Both the position numbers and the translations under genes were made by a program. Below the pieces are notes generated by a model, which was not told the DNA's origin, ran no database searches, and worked only from the letters and a program-made list of their open reading frames with translations. From NCBI RefSeq assembly GCF_025352645.1, contig NZ_JANXSO010000138.1:1-48718 (forward strand): a DNA stretch of 48,718 bases, given 5' to 3'. Of this stretch, positions 17,341 through 27,125 are shown piece by piece (within the stretch, counting starts at the first letter, position 1; the number at the start of each line of letters is the position of its first letter). Source of the stretch: Iodobacter sp. (GTDB taxonomy: Bacteria > Pseudomonadota > Gammaproteobacteria > Burkholderiales > Chitinibacteraceae).

Positions 17341-19199
17341 AATTAGCCCGACCTAAACGTGTGGCATCGCAGCCACGCCAACAACGATTTGCGCAACCGC
17401 CAAAACTAGAACGCTGGCGAGTGTGGTTTGTAGTGGGCTTTTTGCTCAGCTTATTTGCGATTTTGCTAGGCCGTGGCCTGTATTTGCAAGCTTGGAACGA
17501 AGGCTTTTTGCAAGAGCAAGGCGACGCACGTTATATGCGCAACCTAAGGCAAGCGGCCAATCGCGGAATGATTACCGATAGAAATGGTGAGCCACTCGCC
17601 ATCTCTACGCCAGTGCAATCGATTTGGGCCAGCCCACGCAGCATGACACTTTTGCCAGATGGCCAAGAGCGAGCGGCCGATTGGGAGCCTAAATCTGAGA
17701 AAGACCCCGTTCCTGTTTCAAAAAGTGAAATTAAAAAACTGGCCGCCGCATTACAACTGCCTGTTGAAGATATTACTAAAAAGCTAAGTTACTCCCGTAA
17801 AAATGCCAAAGGTGAAAGCGTTAAGCCTGATTTTCTGTGGCTAAACCGGCATATGTCACCTAATGACGCCAAAACGGTGATGGCACTGAATGTACCTGGT
17901 GTTTATACACAAACCGAATACCGCCGCTACTACCCTGCTGGCGATGTAATGGCGCAAATTGTGGGCACCACCGATATCGATGGCAAAGGGCAAGAAGGTT
18001 TTGAGCTAACCCGTGAGGCGATGCTGGCAGGTAAGTCAGGCAGCCGCACCGTGATTCGTGATCGGCGCGGTTATATCGTTGAAGACGTTTCCACCATTGT
18101 TCCCGCCAAAGATGGCGAAACATTGCAATTATCCATCGATCGCAAGATTCAATATCTGGCGTATCGGGAGCTTAAAAAAGGTATTGAAGCCGCCAATGCA
18201 GTAGCGGGTGCAGCGGTGGTACTAGATGCAAAAACGGGCGAAGTATTGGCGCTGGCTAACCTACCCTCTTACAACCCCAACAGCCGTGAACGGGTTGATT
18301 TAGGCAAGAAACGCAATCGCGTGGTTACCGATACTTACGAGCCAGGCTCAACAATGAAGCCATTTATTATTGCAGCGGGCTTAGAGCAAGGGGTGATCAA
18401 ACCCAATAGTGTGGTGATGACGACGGGTTCTATGACCATTGGCCCAGCCACTTTTAAAGATACTCGCAACTATGGGCCGCTCAATCCTGAAGGCATTTTA
18501 AAGCACTCCAGTAATGTGGGGGCAGCCAAAGTAGGCCTGATGATGGGCCGTGAAGATTTATGGACTTACTTTAATAACTACGGTTTTGGTGCATCAACCC
18601 ACAGCGGTTTTCCAGGAGAAGCATTTGGACGCGTCAGGCCTTGGAAAACATGGCGGCCAATTGAGCAAGCCACCATGTCTTTTGGCCACGGTCTTTCTGT
18701 AAGCCTGATGCAAATGGCACGTGGCTACACCGTATTTACCAATAGCGGCGAGATGAAGCCAATCACCTTTACCAAGATGATCGCGCCTAGCCCAGGTAAG
18801 CAGGTGATTTCTAGCAAAACCGCTGATTTAGTTAAAAACATGTTGGAAGCCGTGACTCAGCCCGGTGGTACTGCCACCAAAGCCCAGATTGTTGGTTTTA
18901 GAGTGGGCGGTAAAACAGGTACGGCACGCAAAATTGTGAATGGTCAGTATTCAAGGGAAAAGTACGAAGTATCGTTTATTGGCTTTGCGCCGGTATCCAA
19001 CCCTAGGCTGATTGTGGCTGTCTTGGTGGATGAGCCATCCACAGCGGGCAATCGATATTACGGTGGCTGGGTTTCAGCGCCGATTTTCCAAGAAATTATG
19101 GCGGGCAGCCTGCGTATCTTGGGTGTGCCACCTGATGCACCCATGAATAATATTTTGCTACCGGGCCTGGATGCTCCAGAGCTAAGAGAAGAAACATAA
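17337..19199 (+). CDS. ftsI: peptidoglycan transpeptidase FtsI (PBP3)
   Basis: Class B penicillin-binding protein that crosslinks septal peptidoglycan with FtsW. It has 620 residues. Cytoplasmic basic tail 1-28, membrane anchor about 29-49, non-penicillin-binding module about 55-260 (NRGMITDRNGEPLA), then the transpeptidase with S338-T-M-K341, S391-S-N393 and K526-T-G-T. The C-terminal part reads SFIGFAPVSNPRLIVAVLVDEP. It overlaps ftsL upstream (ATGA). A partial REP-like palindrome and 66 bp separate it from murE. Confidence 0.96.
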   Translation: MKLARPKRVASQPRQQRFAQPPKLERWRVWFVVGFLLSLFAILLGRGLYLQAWNEGFLQEQGDARYMRNLRQAANRGMITDRNGEPLAISTPVQSIWASPRSMTLLPDGQERAADWEPKSEKDPVPVSKSEIKKLAAALQLPVEDITKKLSYSRKNAKGESVKPDFLWLNRHMSPNDAKTVMALNVPGVYTQTEYRRYYPAGDVMAQIVGTTDIDGKGQEGFELTREAMLAGKSGSRTVIRDRRGYIVEDVSTIVPAKDGETLQLSIDRKIQYLAYRELKKGIEAANAVAGAAVVLDAKTGEVLALANLPSYNPNSRERVDLGKKRNRVVTDTYEPGSTMKPFIIAAGLEQGVIKPNSVVMTTGSMTIGPATFKDTRNYGPLNPEGILKHSSNVGAAKVGLMMGREDLWTYFNNYGFGASTHSGFPGEAFGRVRPWKTWRPIEQATMSFGHGLSVSLMQMARGYTVFTNSGEMKPITFTKMIAPSPGKQVISSKTADLVKNMLEAVTQPGGTATKAQIVGFRVGGKTGTARKIVNGQYSREKYEVSFIGFAPVSNPRLIVAVLVDEPSTAGNRYYGGWVSAPIFQEIMAGSLRILGVPPDAPMNNILLPGLDAPELREET

Positions 19200-19202
19200 A
19201 CG

Positions 19203-19247
19203 GGCAGATGGGCACAAGAATAGCCACGGCGTGCCATGCCCCTACAT
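19203..19247. repeat. partial REP-like repeat between ftsI and murE
   Basis: GATGGGCACAAG...GGCGTGCCATGCCCCTAC resembles one side of the GGGCACGGC and GTAGGGG palindromes at 10594 and 43401, but the arms pair poorly here. It appears to be a decayed copy. Confidence 0.4.
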
Positions 19248-19265
19248 TAATTTAAAGGAAGAAAC

Positions 19266-20747
19266 ATGAAAGCTGTGAGTTGGAACCTCCCTTCTCTCGA
19301 CCTTCCAGCGATTGATGCAATCGCAGCAGGTGCACGCCTCGTGGTGGATAGCCGTAGGGTGCAAAGTGGCGATGTTTTCTTAGCCTTCCAAGGTGAAGAG
19401 GCCGATGGACGCAGCTTTATCGAAGCCGCCATTGCTGCAGGTGCCGCCGCCGTATTATGGGAAAGCGATGGCTTTGAATGGAATTCCGATTGGAAAGTAG
19501 CCAATCTAGGCATTGCAAATCTACGTGCACAAGCAGGCATTGTGGCTGCACACCTACTGGGTAATCCATCTCAAGCCATGTTTGTAACTGGCATTACCGG
19601 CACGAATGGCAAAACCTCGATTGCCCACTGGCTTACCCAAGCCTTTAACCTGCTCGGCAATAAAGCGGCCATGCTCGGCACGCTGGGCAATGGCTTTATT
19701 GATAAATTGACCAGCTCCAGCCACACCACGCTCGACCCCGTTACCCTACAAGGCTGGCTAGCCCGTTTGCAAGATGAGGGTGCTAGCCATATTGCGATGG
19801 AAGTCTCTTCACATGGCTTGGTGCAGGCACGCGTGCATGGCACTGCTTTTGATGTTGCAGTGTTTACCAACCTAACCCGCGATCATCTGGATTACCACGG
19901 TGATATGGCCAGCTATGGTGCGGCCAAAGCCAAGTTATTTGAGTGGGAAGGCTTAAAAACGGCCGTTATCAATACCGATGACGCGTTTGGCCGTGAATTA
20001 GCCTCCACCTGCAAAGCGCAGCGCGTGCTGACTTACGGCTTAGAAAATGGCGGCATTCGCGCGACCAAAATCAATTTAAGCCTAAGCGGCTTAGAGCTAG
20101 AAGTTGCAACGCCCTATGGCCTATGCAATATCAGCTCGCCAATGCTTGGCCGCTTTAACGCCAGCAATTTACTCGCCTGCCTATCGGTACTGCTAGCCGC
20201 TGACGTGCCACTGGCTAAAGCAGCCAATATCCTTGGCCAAATTCAGCCCGCTGCTGGCCGCATGCAAAAGCTAGGTGGTGATGAGCACCCACTGGTAGTG
20301 GTTGATTATGCCCACACCCCTGATGCACTCGAAAAAGCCCTCTCCACCCTACGCGAATCCATGAAGGAAGATGGCCGCCTGTATTGCATCTTTGGTTGCG
20401 GCGGCGATAGAGATAAAGGCAAGCGCCCCTTAATGGGCGAGATTGCTTGCCACCTTGCTGATTCAGTGATTATCACTTCGGATAATCCGCGCACCGAAAC
20501 TGCGCAAGCGATTATTCAAGACATCGTACGTGGCGTTTCTGGCGTACCGGGCACGGGCCACGCCAATTACATCATTGATTCGGATCGCTCTTCGGCCATC
20601 GTGGATACCATCGATGTAGCCACCGCTAAAGACGTGATTTTGATCGCAGGTAAGGGCCATGAAACTTATCAAGAAATCGCAGGAATTCGTCATCCCTTTG
20701 ATGATGTAGCGATTGCCAACCGCGCCCTATCAAGGAAGAAAAAATAA
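19266..20747 (+). CDS. murE: UDP-MurNAc-tripeptide synthetase MurE (meso-diaminopimelate adding)
   Basis: Cytoplasmic Mur ligase that adds the third stem residue to UDP-MurNAc-L-Ala-D-Glu. It has 493 residues. Visible: VVDSRRVQSGDVFLAFQG (N domain), the ATP loop GITGTNGKTS, LDPVTLQGWLARLQDEG, MEVSSHGLVQ, TNLTRDHLDYHGDM and the substrate motif DNPRTE (about 408-413). DNPR marks a meso-diaminopimelate enzyme rather than a lysine enzyme, agreeing with a Gram-negative wall. AAGGAAG precedes the ATG. The stop overlaps the murF start by one base (TAATG). Confidence 0.96.
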   Translation: MKAVSWNLPSLDLPAIDAIAAGARLVVDSRRVQSGDVFLAFQGEEADGRSFIEAAIAAGAAAVLWESDGFEWNSDWKVANLGIANLRAQAGIVAAHLLGNPSQAMFVTGITGTNGKTSIAHWLTQAFNLLGNKAAMLGTLGNGFIDKLTSSSHTTLDPVTLQGWLARLQDEGASHIAMEVSSHGLVQARVHGTAFDVAVFTNLTRDHLDYHGDMASYGAAKAKLFEWEGLKTAVINTDDAFGRELASTCKAQRVLTYGLENGGIRATKINLSLSGLELEVATPYGLCNISSPMLGRFNASNLLACLSVLLAADVPLAKAANILGQIQPAAGRMQKLGGDEHPLVVVDYAHTPDALEKALSTLRESMKEDGRLYCIFGCGGDRDKGKRPLMGEIACHLADSVIITSDNPRTETAQAIIQDIVRGVSGVPGTGHANYIIDSDRSSAIVDTIDVATAKDVILIAGKGHETYQEIAGIRHPFDDVAIANRALSRKKK

Positions 20748-22114
20748 TGTTGTCTTTGCAAGAAACCGCGCAGGCCCTTAAGGCCACTTTACACGCTGAA
20801 AGTGGCACGCAATTTACACGCGTCACTACCGACAGCCGTGATGTTCGCGCGGGTGATTTATTTGTGGCCTTACGCGGCGAAAGCTTTGATGGCAATGCCT
20901 TTGCAACCACGGCCATCGCGGCGGGGGCCGTCTGTGCCTTGGTCGATACGCCCATCGCTGGCCCACATATTTTAGTAGAAGACACACTGGCAGCCCTTGG
21001 GCAACTGGCCGCTTTCTGGCGAGCGCATTTAAAGGCGAGCACAGGTCAAATTGTGATCGGCGTAACCGGCAGTAATGGTAAAACCACGGTCAAAGAAATG
21101 ATCTCTGCCGTGCTGGGCCACCATAGCGGCAAAGACGCCGTACACGCCACACGTGGCAATCTAAACAATCATATTGGCCTACCGCTCACTCTATTAGCGG
21201 CACGAGCAAACCATCGCTATGTGGTTGCCGAAATGGGCATGAATCATTTTGATGAAATCAGCTACCTCACCCATATCGCCAAGCCCGACATCGCCATTAT
21301 CACCAACGCAGGCCGTTGCCATTTAGAAGCGCTCGGCAGCGTGGCGGGGGTGGCTCAGGCCAAGGGCGAGATTTTTGCTGGCCTAGTTGCCGGTGGCTAC
21401 GCCATTATTAATGCCGACGACGATTACGCTCCGCTATGGCGCGAGCTGGCCGCCGAGCATCCACAAGTTAGCTTTAGCCTCACCAATGCCGATGTCTACG
21501 CGCGTAATTTGTGCGCCCACCATACCGGCGCACAATTTACCCTTTGCACGCCCAATGACTCGGCCCAAGTCGATTTACAAGTACCCGGCTTACACAATGT
21601 ACTCAACGCCTTAGGCGCGGCGGCCGTCGGCCATGCTTTAGCTATAGGCGCTGAAGATATCGCCAGCGGCTTAGCCAGCTACGAAGGCACCAAGGGGCGT
21701 TTACAAAGCAAAACCGCCTTTAATGGCGCAAAAGTATTCGACGATACTTACAACGCCAACCCAGAATCCATGCATGCCGCGATTGATGTGCTGGCCAGTT
21801 TTGGCAGCGACACCCTACTGATTTTGGGCGATATGGGTGAACTAGGCAGCGATATTGCCGAACGCCACCAAGAAATCGGCGCTTATGCACGGCAAAAAGG
21901 CATTGCCCGCCTCTATACCCACGGCACACTGATGCAGCTTGCTAGCCAAGCTTTTGGCACTCACGGCCAGCACTTTAACGATATTGCCGAATTAATCAGC
22001 TTTGTTCGCGCAGATTTATCCCCCAGCACCACCATTTTGGTGAAAGGCTCGCGCTTTATGCGTATGGAACGCGTCGTGGATGGCGTGGTAATAAATAATC
22101 TGGAGAAGATGTAA
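20747..22114 (+). CDS. murF: UDP-MurNAc-pentapeptide synthetase MurF
   Basis: Adds D-Ala-D-Ala to the UDP-MurNAc-tripeptide, joining the MurE product with the Ddl product. It has 455 residues. VTTDSRDVRAGDLFVALRGE, ATP loop GVTGSNGKTTVKEM, NLNNHIGLPLTLL, VAEMGMNHFDEISYLTHIA, VFDDTYNANPESMHAAI and LGDMGELG are family blocks. It overlaps murE by one base and is directly followed by mraY (no gap). Confidence 0.96.
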   Translation: MLSLQETAQALKATLHAESGTQFTRVTTDSRDVRAGDLFVALRGESFDGNAFATTAIAAGAVCALVDTPIAGPHILVEDTLAALGQLAAFWRAHLKASTGQIVIGVTGSNGKTTVKEMISAVLGHHSGKDAVHATRGNLNNHIGLPLTLLAARANHRYVVAEMGMNHFDEISYLTHIAKPDIAIITNAGRCHLEALGSVAGVAQAKGEIFAGLVAGGYAIINADDDYAPLWRELAAEHPQVSFSLTNADVYARNLCAHHTGAQFTLCTPNDSAQVDLQVPGLHNVLNALGAAAVGHALAIGAEDIASGLASYEGTKGRLQSKTAFNGAKVFDDTYNANPESMHAAIDVLASFGSDTLLILGDMGELGSDIAERHQEIGAYARQKGIARLYTHGTLMQLASQAFGTHGQHFNDIAELISFVRADLSPSTTILVKGSRFMRMERVVDGVVINNLEKM

Positions 22115-23203
22115 ATGTTGTTGCTGTTAGCTCAATGGCTAGGCGAATCAGTTCGCGCCTTTCACGTTTTTAACTACATCACCCTAAGAGCGGTGCTGGC
22201 GACCATGACGGCGCTTGGTATCTCTTGGACGATGGGCCCTTGGGTCATTCAAAAGCTCACCGATTTAAAAGTCGGCCAAGTCGTACGTACTGACGGCGTA
22301 CAAAGCCATCTCATTAAAGCGGGCACCCCCACCATGGGCGGCACGCTGATTTTACTGGCGATTGGCCTTACCACCCTACTGTGGGGTGATCTGCGCAATA
22401 AATACGTTTGGCTCGCACTGATTGTTACGCTAGCCACCGGCGTCATTGGCTTTGTAGATGACTATCGCAAAATTGCCCTAAAAGACCCTAAGGGGATGTC
22501 AGCCAAAGCTAAATTATTTTGGCAATCCTTGATCGCCATTGGTGCGGGGGTGTTTCTGGTGCATGCCGGTGGTAGCCTGCCCGCCAATACGGGGTTTGTT
22601 GTGCCGTTTTTCAAGCAAATCCTCTACCCATTTGGCGCAGTTGGCTTTTGTGTTTTGACTTACTTTGTCATTGTTGGCACCAGTAATGCGGTGAACTTAA
22701 CCGATGGTTTAGATGGCTTAGCCATTATGCCAACCGTGCTGATCTCATTTGCCTTTTGCATCTTTGCCTATGTAGCGGGCAATGTGGTTTTTTCCAAATA
22801 CCTAGGCGTGCCCTTTGTACCCGGCGCGGGTGAGCTGGTCATTTTCTGTGCCTCTATGGCTGGAGCGGGCTTAGGATTTTTATGGTTTAACGCCTACCCA
22901 GCCGAAGTATTTATGGGTGACGTTGGCGCACTAGCTCTGGGCGCTGGCCTTGGTATTGTGGCGGTGATTGTGCGCCAAGAAATCGTTTTGCTGATTATGG
23001 GTGGCGTATTTGTAATGGAAGCGCTGTCCGTAATGATTCAAGTGGCCAGCTTTAAGCTGCGCGGCAAACGGGTATTTAGAATGGCCCCAATCCACCACCA
23101 TTACGAATTAAAAGGCTGGAAAGAAACGCAAGTCGTCGTGCGCTTCTGGATTATCACCATGCTGCTGGTATTAGCAGGTTTAGCCACGCTGAAGCTGCGT
23201 TAA
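22115..23203 (+). CDS. mraY: phospho-MurNAc-pentapeptide transferase MraY
   Basis: Polytopic membrane enzyme that moves phospho-MurNAc-pentapeptide onto undecaprenyl phosphate, giving lipid I. It has 362 residues and about ten membrane segments. Motifs: [59 protein letters not shown]. The ATG immediately follows the murF stop, and GGAG is at the murF end. A 184-bp gap holding a palindromic element follows before murD, breaking the otherwise tight packing. Confidence 0.97.
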   Translation: MLLLLAQWLGESVRAFHVFNYITLRAVLATMTALGISWTMGPWVIQKLTDLKVGQVVRTDGVQSHLIKAGTPTMGGTLILLAIGLTTLLWGDLRNKYVWLALIVTLATGVIGFVDDYRKIALKDPKGMSAKAKLFWQSLIAIGAGVFLVHAGGSLPANTGFVVPFFKQILYPFGAVGFCVLTYFVIVGTSNAVNLTDGLDGLAIMPTVLISFAFCIFAYVAGNVVFSKYLGVPFVPGAGELVIFCASMAGAGLGFLWFNAYPAEVFMGDVGALALGAGLGIVAVIVRQEIVLLIMGGVFVMEALSVMIQVASFKLRGKRVFRMAPIHHHYELKGWKETQVVVRFWIITMLLVLAGLATLKLR

Positions 23204-23215
23204 TTATTGAAAGAC

Positions 23216-23355
23216 AAACCTAGGTCTTAAACCACAGAGAAAAAGGAGAACACAGAGGGCCACGGAGAAAAGCAAGAGAATCACAGCTGCATTTCTCCGT
23301 TCTAAAGGTTTTCTCCGTGTTCTCTGTGCCCTCCGTGGTTCAAGATTTGGGTTTT
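23216..23355. repeat. palindromic element, family A, between mraY and murD
   Basis: A 140-bp inverted repeat: left AAACCTAGGTCTTAAACCAC, AGAAAAAGGAGAACACAGAGG, GCCACGGAGAAA; right TTTTCTCCGTGTTCTCTGTG, CCCTCCGTGGTTCAAGATTT, GGGTTTT. The central loop (about 23275-23305) differs from other copies. As it is transcribed within the mur cluster it would form a stem of more than 40 pairs in the mRNA. Confidence 0.88.
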
Positions 23356-23386
23356 AGCTTTGCTTGTAGACATTGAAGAGAAAAAA

Positions 23387-24763
23387 ATGAATTACCAAGG
23401 CAAACATTGCATCGTTGTAGGTTTAGGCGAATCGGGGTTTTCTGCTGCTAAGTGGCTGGCAGCTCAAGGCGCGCGCGTCACCGTCTGCGATACCCGCAGC
23501 ACCCCGCCTAATCTAGAGCAATTGCATTCTGCCCATAGCCAGATCGAACTACGCCTTGGCGCGTTCAGCGATGCTACTTTTGTCGATGCCGATACTCTGA
23601 TTATTAGCCCTGGTGTGCCGCTGGCAACCCCCGCGATTGCAGCCGCGGTAGCGCGTGGTGTGCCAGCGATTGGCGATGTGGAATTATTTGCTCAGGCCGT
23701 TGCTAGCTCCAAAGCCAAAGTGATTGCAATTACCGGCTCAAATGGTAAATCCACCGTCACCAGCATGGTGGGTGCGATGTGCAGCGCAGCGGGCTTAAAC
23801 ACCGTGATGGCGGGCAATATTGGCCTACCGGTACTGGATGCGCTAAGCCAGCATTCTAATGCCGATGTGTTTGTTTTAGAGCTTTCCAGTTTTCAGCTAG
23901 AAACCACCAGCTCGCTCAATGCACACGCCGCAGCGGTGCTTAATATCAGCGAAGATCATTTAGACCGTTATAAAAATCTGGCGCATTACGCCGCCACCAA
24001 AGCCGGTATTTTTGCGGGCACAGGTGTAATGGTACTCAACCGAGAAGACGCCTTCTGCCGTGATATGAGCCTTCCTGATCGCCAAGTGGTGTGGTTTGGC
24101 GCTGATGCACCCAAAGCCGCCGAGTATGGCTTAAGCAGTGATGACTTTACTCTAAGCTACGGCGATGAAGCACTCATGAAGGCCGCTGATTTACCCGTGG
24201 CAGGCTTGCATAACGCGGTGAATGCCTTATCAGCCATCGCACTATGCCGTGCCATTGGCGTAGCAACGGCCCCGATGCTGGCAGCACTAAAATCATTTTC
24301 TGGCCTTGCCCACCGCGTAGAGTTTATTGCCACCATAAACGGCGTGAGCTACTACGACGATTCCAAAGGCACCAATGTGGGCGCTACAGAAGCAGCGCTT
24401 AAAGGCATGACTCGTCCCGTGGTATTGATTGCCGGTGGCGATGGCAAGGGGCAAGATTTCCGCCCATTGAAAGCTGCTTGCGAGCGCATCTGCCGTGCCG
24501 TCATTTTGATTGGCCGTGACGCGTCCATTTTAGCCGAAGCCTTAAATGAAGCCCAATCACAGTTTGTGGATTTCGATAACGAACACCTACTGCCCATCTT
24601 GCAATTACCCACCATGGAAATGGCGGTGCAGTTTGCCAGCAATTTTGCCGAAAATGGCGACGTAATCCTGCTATCCCCTGCTTGCGCCAGCTTAGATATG
24701 TACCGCAACTATCATCACCGTGCGGAAGTATTTATTGCTGCAGTGAAAGGATTAGAAAGCTAA
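23387..24763 (+). CDS. murD: UDP-MurNAc-L-alanine:D-glutamate ligase MurD
   Basis: Adds D-glutamate to UDP-MurNAc-L-Ala. From ATG 23387 it has 458 residues. It opens with GKHCIVVGLGESGFSAAKWL (Rossmann N domain); the ATP loop is AITGSNGKSTVTSMVG, followed by NIGLPVLDAL, LELSSFQLETT, ISEDHLDRYKNL, YYDDSKGTNVGATEAAL and LLSPACASLDMYRNYHHR. A longer frame from TTG 23360 begins in the repeat and is rejected; GAAGAG lies seven bases before 23387. Its stop overlaps an ATG (TAATG) that begins the decayed ftsW duplicate. Confidence 0.96.
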   Translation: MNYQGKHCIVVGLGESGFSAAKWLAAQGARVTVCDTRSTPPNLEQLHSAHSQIELRLGAFSDATFVDADTLIISPGVPLATPAIAAAVARGVPAIGDVELFAQAVASSKAKVIAITGSNGKSTVTSMVGAMCSAAGLNTVMAGNIGLPVLDALSQHSNADVFVLELSSFQLETTSSLNAHAAAVLNISEDHLDRYKNLAHYAATKAGIFAGTGVMVLNREDAFCRDMSLPDRQVVWFGADAPKAAEYGLSSDDFTLSYGDEALMKAADLPVAGLHNAVNALSAIALCRAIGVATAPMLAALKSFSGLAHRVEFIATINGVSYYDDSKGTNVGATEAALKGMTRPVVLIAGGDGKGQDFRPLKAACERICRAVILIGRDASILAEALNEAQSQFVDFDNEHLLPILQLPTMEMAVQFASNFAENGDVILLSPACASLDMYRNYHHRAEVFIAAVKGLES

Positions 24764-24870
24764 TGCGTCAGCTATTCTCACAAACCGCTATTCGGGTACG
24801 CCCAACGATGCTTCTTAGGGATCAAATCCCTGCTAATCCTCTTTGCCTCTTTAAAGGTTGGAGGGACTGA
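24763..24870 (+). pseudogene. diverged duplicate of the ftsW 5' end, now a 35-codon leader ORF
   Basis: The ATG at 24763 overlaps the murD stop (TAATG). The next 48 bases match the ftsW start (24870-24917) at 39 of 48 positions, the first 21 exactly. The peptide begins MRQLFSQ and keeps R11, R13, P14 and M16 of FtsW; a GATCA nine bases after the second ATG is also shared. It then diverges and ends with TGA at 24868-24870, which overlaps the real ftsW ATG (TGATG). The offset is 107 bases. The likely history is that ftsW once started at the murD stop and a tandem duplication displaced it. Confidence 0.78.
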
Positions 24871-26057
24871 TGCGTCAGCTATTCTCACAAGCCATTAAGC
24901 GGCTACGCCCCAGTATGAGCGCCTACGATCAGGCGCTGTTCTGGTGCATTACCCTGCTGCTGACCATTGGTTTAGTGATGGTGTATTCCTCATCGATTGC
25001 GATGGCCGAGGTAGATAAAGACACGGGCTTTCGCTCGAATTACTTCCTGATTCGCCATATGGTTTTCTTGGCAATAGGCATTGCTGCGGCGTTTATTTCG
25101 TTTTCTATCTCGACTAAAACTTGGCAGCAATACTCACCGATGCTGTTTATGTTTGGCATCATCTTACTGATTTTGGTACTGGTTCCGCATATTGGTAAAG
25201 AAGTCAACGGTAGCCGCCGCTGGCTCTCTTTAGTGGTGATTAATTTGCAGCCATCCGAGCTGATGAAGCTATTTGTTGTACTCTACGCCGCCGATTACAC
25301 CGTGCGTAAAGCCATCAATATGAATGGCTCATTTTTAGAAAGCGTCACCAAAGTGCTGTTACCGATGTTTATGGTGATGGTGGTGGTAGGGGCTTTATTA
25401 CTGCTAGAGCCAGACTTTGGCGCGTTTACCGTGATTACCGCCATCGCCATGGGTGCACTGTTTTTAGGTGGCTTTAACTGGAAGCTATTTGCTGGCCTAT
25501 TTATCTTTTTGGGCGTGGCCTTTGTGGGCTTGGTCGTAAGCTCGCCTTACCGCATGCAGCGTGTTTTAGGCTTTTTAGACCCGTGGAAAGACCCGTACGG
25601 CAAGGGCTATCAGCTTAGTCACTCCTTGATTGCTTTTGGCCGTGGAGAATGGAGCGGCGTGGGGCTAGGTGCCAGCGTAGAAAAACTCTCTTACTTACCC
25701 GAGGCACATACCGACTTTTTGATGGCGATTATTGCCGAAGAGTTTGGCTTTATGGGCGTTGCCGTGGTGATTTTACTGTTTTCATTTTTGATTTTCCGCG
25801 CCTTTATGATCGGCGTACAAGCCGCCAAATTAGAGCGCCACTGGCAAGCGCTAGCCGCGCAAGGCGTAGGGATTTGGATGGGTGTACAGGCATTTATCAA
25901 TATTGGCGTAAATATGGGGCTGATGCCCACTAAGGGCCTCACCCTGCCACTACTGTCTTTCGGTGGCTCGGGCATTGTGGCTAATTTAATCGCACTGGGT
26001 GTATTAATGCGCATTGATTATGAAAGCCGTCAGCTGATTAGAGGCTATCGATCATGA
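24870..26057 (+). CDS. ftsW: septal peptidoglycan polymerase FtsW (SEDS family)
   Basis: Integral membrane glycosyltransferase working with FtsI. From ATG 24870 it has 395 residues and about ten membrane segments. Family blocks: [131 protein letters not shown] stands directly before the ATG. The frame extends to 24858, but 24870 is better placed. The stop overlaps murG (ATGA). Confidence 0.96.
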   Translation: MRQLFSQAIKRLRPSMSAYDQALFWCITLLLTIGLVMVYSSSIAMAEVDKDTGFRSNYFLIRHMVFLAIGIAAAFISFSISTKTWQQYSPMLFMFGIILLILVLVPHIGKEVNGSRRWLSLVVINLQPSELMKLFVVLYAADYTVRKAINMNGSFLESVTKVLLPMFMVMVVVGALLLLEPDFGAFTVITAIAMGALFLGGFNWKLFAGLFIFLGVAFVGLVVSSPYRMQRVLGFLDPWKDPYGKGYQLSHSLIAFGRGEWSGVGLGASVEKLSYLPEAHTDFLMAIIAEEFGFMGVAVVILLFSFLIFRAFMIGVQAAKLERHWQALAAQGVGIWMGVQAFINIGVNMGLMPTKGLTLPLLSFGGSGIVANLIALGVLMRIDYESRQLIRGYRS

Positions 26058-27121
26058 GCAAACGAACCCTTATGGTGATGGCAGGTGGCACTGGCGGGCA
26101 TATTTTCCCCGCCCTAGCGGTAGCCAATGAGCTAAAAGAGCGCGGCTGGAAGATCATCTGGCTGGGCGCGGCTGGGCGTATGGAAACACGCATCGTGCCG
26201 GAACACGGCATTGAGTTAATCACGCTCAAAATTGATGGCGTACGCGGCAAAGGCCTCTTAAAAAAACTAAGCCTACCGTGGGTGCAGCTTAAAGCCCTAT
26301 GCGGCGCGTTTAAAGCGATTTTTGAACACAGGCCCGATGTCGCCATTGGCTTTGGTGGCTTTACAGGCTTTGCTGGTGGAATCGCCATGCGCCTACTGTG
26401 GCTGCCACTGGTCATACATGAACAAAACTCCGTAGCGGGACTCACCAATAAAGTGCTTTCAAAAATAGCCAACCGCGTGCTGTTTGCTTTTCCAAGCGCT
26501 TTTCCTAGCATTGATGGCTGCATTGGCAACCCAGTTAGGGATGAGATCAAAGCCATGCCCGCCCCAGCGGAACGATTTGCTGGTCGCACTGGCCCGCTCA
26601 AGTTACTCGTGGTTGGTGGCAGCCTAGGCGCACAAGTGTTTAACGAAGAAGTACCCAAAGCATTGGCGCTCTTGCCCGAAGCCAGCCGCCCACAGGTGAT
26701 TCACCAAGCAGGCGAAAAGCATATTGAAGCGTTGCGCGCCAATTATGCCAAAGCAGGCGTTAGCGCCGATTGTGTGGCTTTTATTAGCGATATGGCCAAC
26801 GCCTATGGCGATGCCGATTTAGTCTTGTGCCGTGCCGGAGCACTCACCGTGGCCGAGCTGGCTTGTATGGGCGTGGCCTCGGTACTGGTGCCTTTTCCAC
26901 ATGCGGTAGACGATCACCAAACCGGCAATGCACGTTATTTAAGCGAAAACGGTGCTGGCCATTTATTGCCTCAAACCCAATTTAACGCAGCCGCTTTTGC
27001 AGTACTACTTAGCCAGACCAGCCGCGAAGGCTGCTTAAACATTGCGACACAGGCTAGAACACTAGCCAAACCGGATGCCACCTTAAGTGTTGTGGCTGTA
27101 ATAGAAGAATTAGCTAAGTGA
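26054..27121 (+). CDS. murG: UDP-GlcNAc:lipid I N-acetylglucosaminyltransferase MurG
   Basis: Peripheral inner-membrane enzyme that converts lipid I to lipid II. It has 355 residues in two Rossmann-like domains. [17 protein letters not shown] (first glycine loop), [61 protein letters not shown] with [15 protein letters not shown] for UDP-GlcNAc binding. It overlaps ftsW by four bases; murC follows after four bases. Confidence 0.96.
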   Translation: MSKRTLMVMAGGTGGHIFPALAVANELKERGWKIIWLGAAGRMETRIVPEHGIELITLKIDGVRGKGLLKKLSLPWVQLKALCGAFKAIFEHRPDVAIGFGGFTGFAGGIAMRLLWLPLVIHEQNSVAGLTNKVLSKIANRVLFAFPSAFPSIDGCIGNPVRDEIKAMPAPAERFAGRTGPLKLLVVGGSLGAQVFNEEVPKALALLPEASRPQVIHQAGEKHIEALRANYAKAGVSADCVAFISDMANAYGDADLVLCRAGALTVAELACMGVASVLVPFPHAVDDHQTGNARYLSENGAGHLLPQTQFNAAAFAVLLSQTSREGCLNIATQARTLAKPDATLSVVAVIEELAK

Positions 27122-27125
27122 CATC

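Noticed and set aside
24682-24762. Independent gene running from inside murD into the ftsW leader
   Set aside because: The part before 24763 is a shadow of murD in another frame; only the section from the ATG in TAATG has meaning, as the ftsW-like leader.
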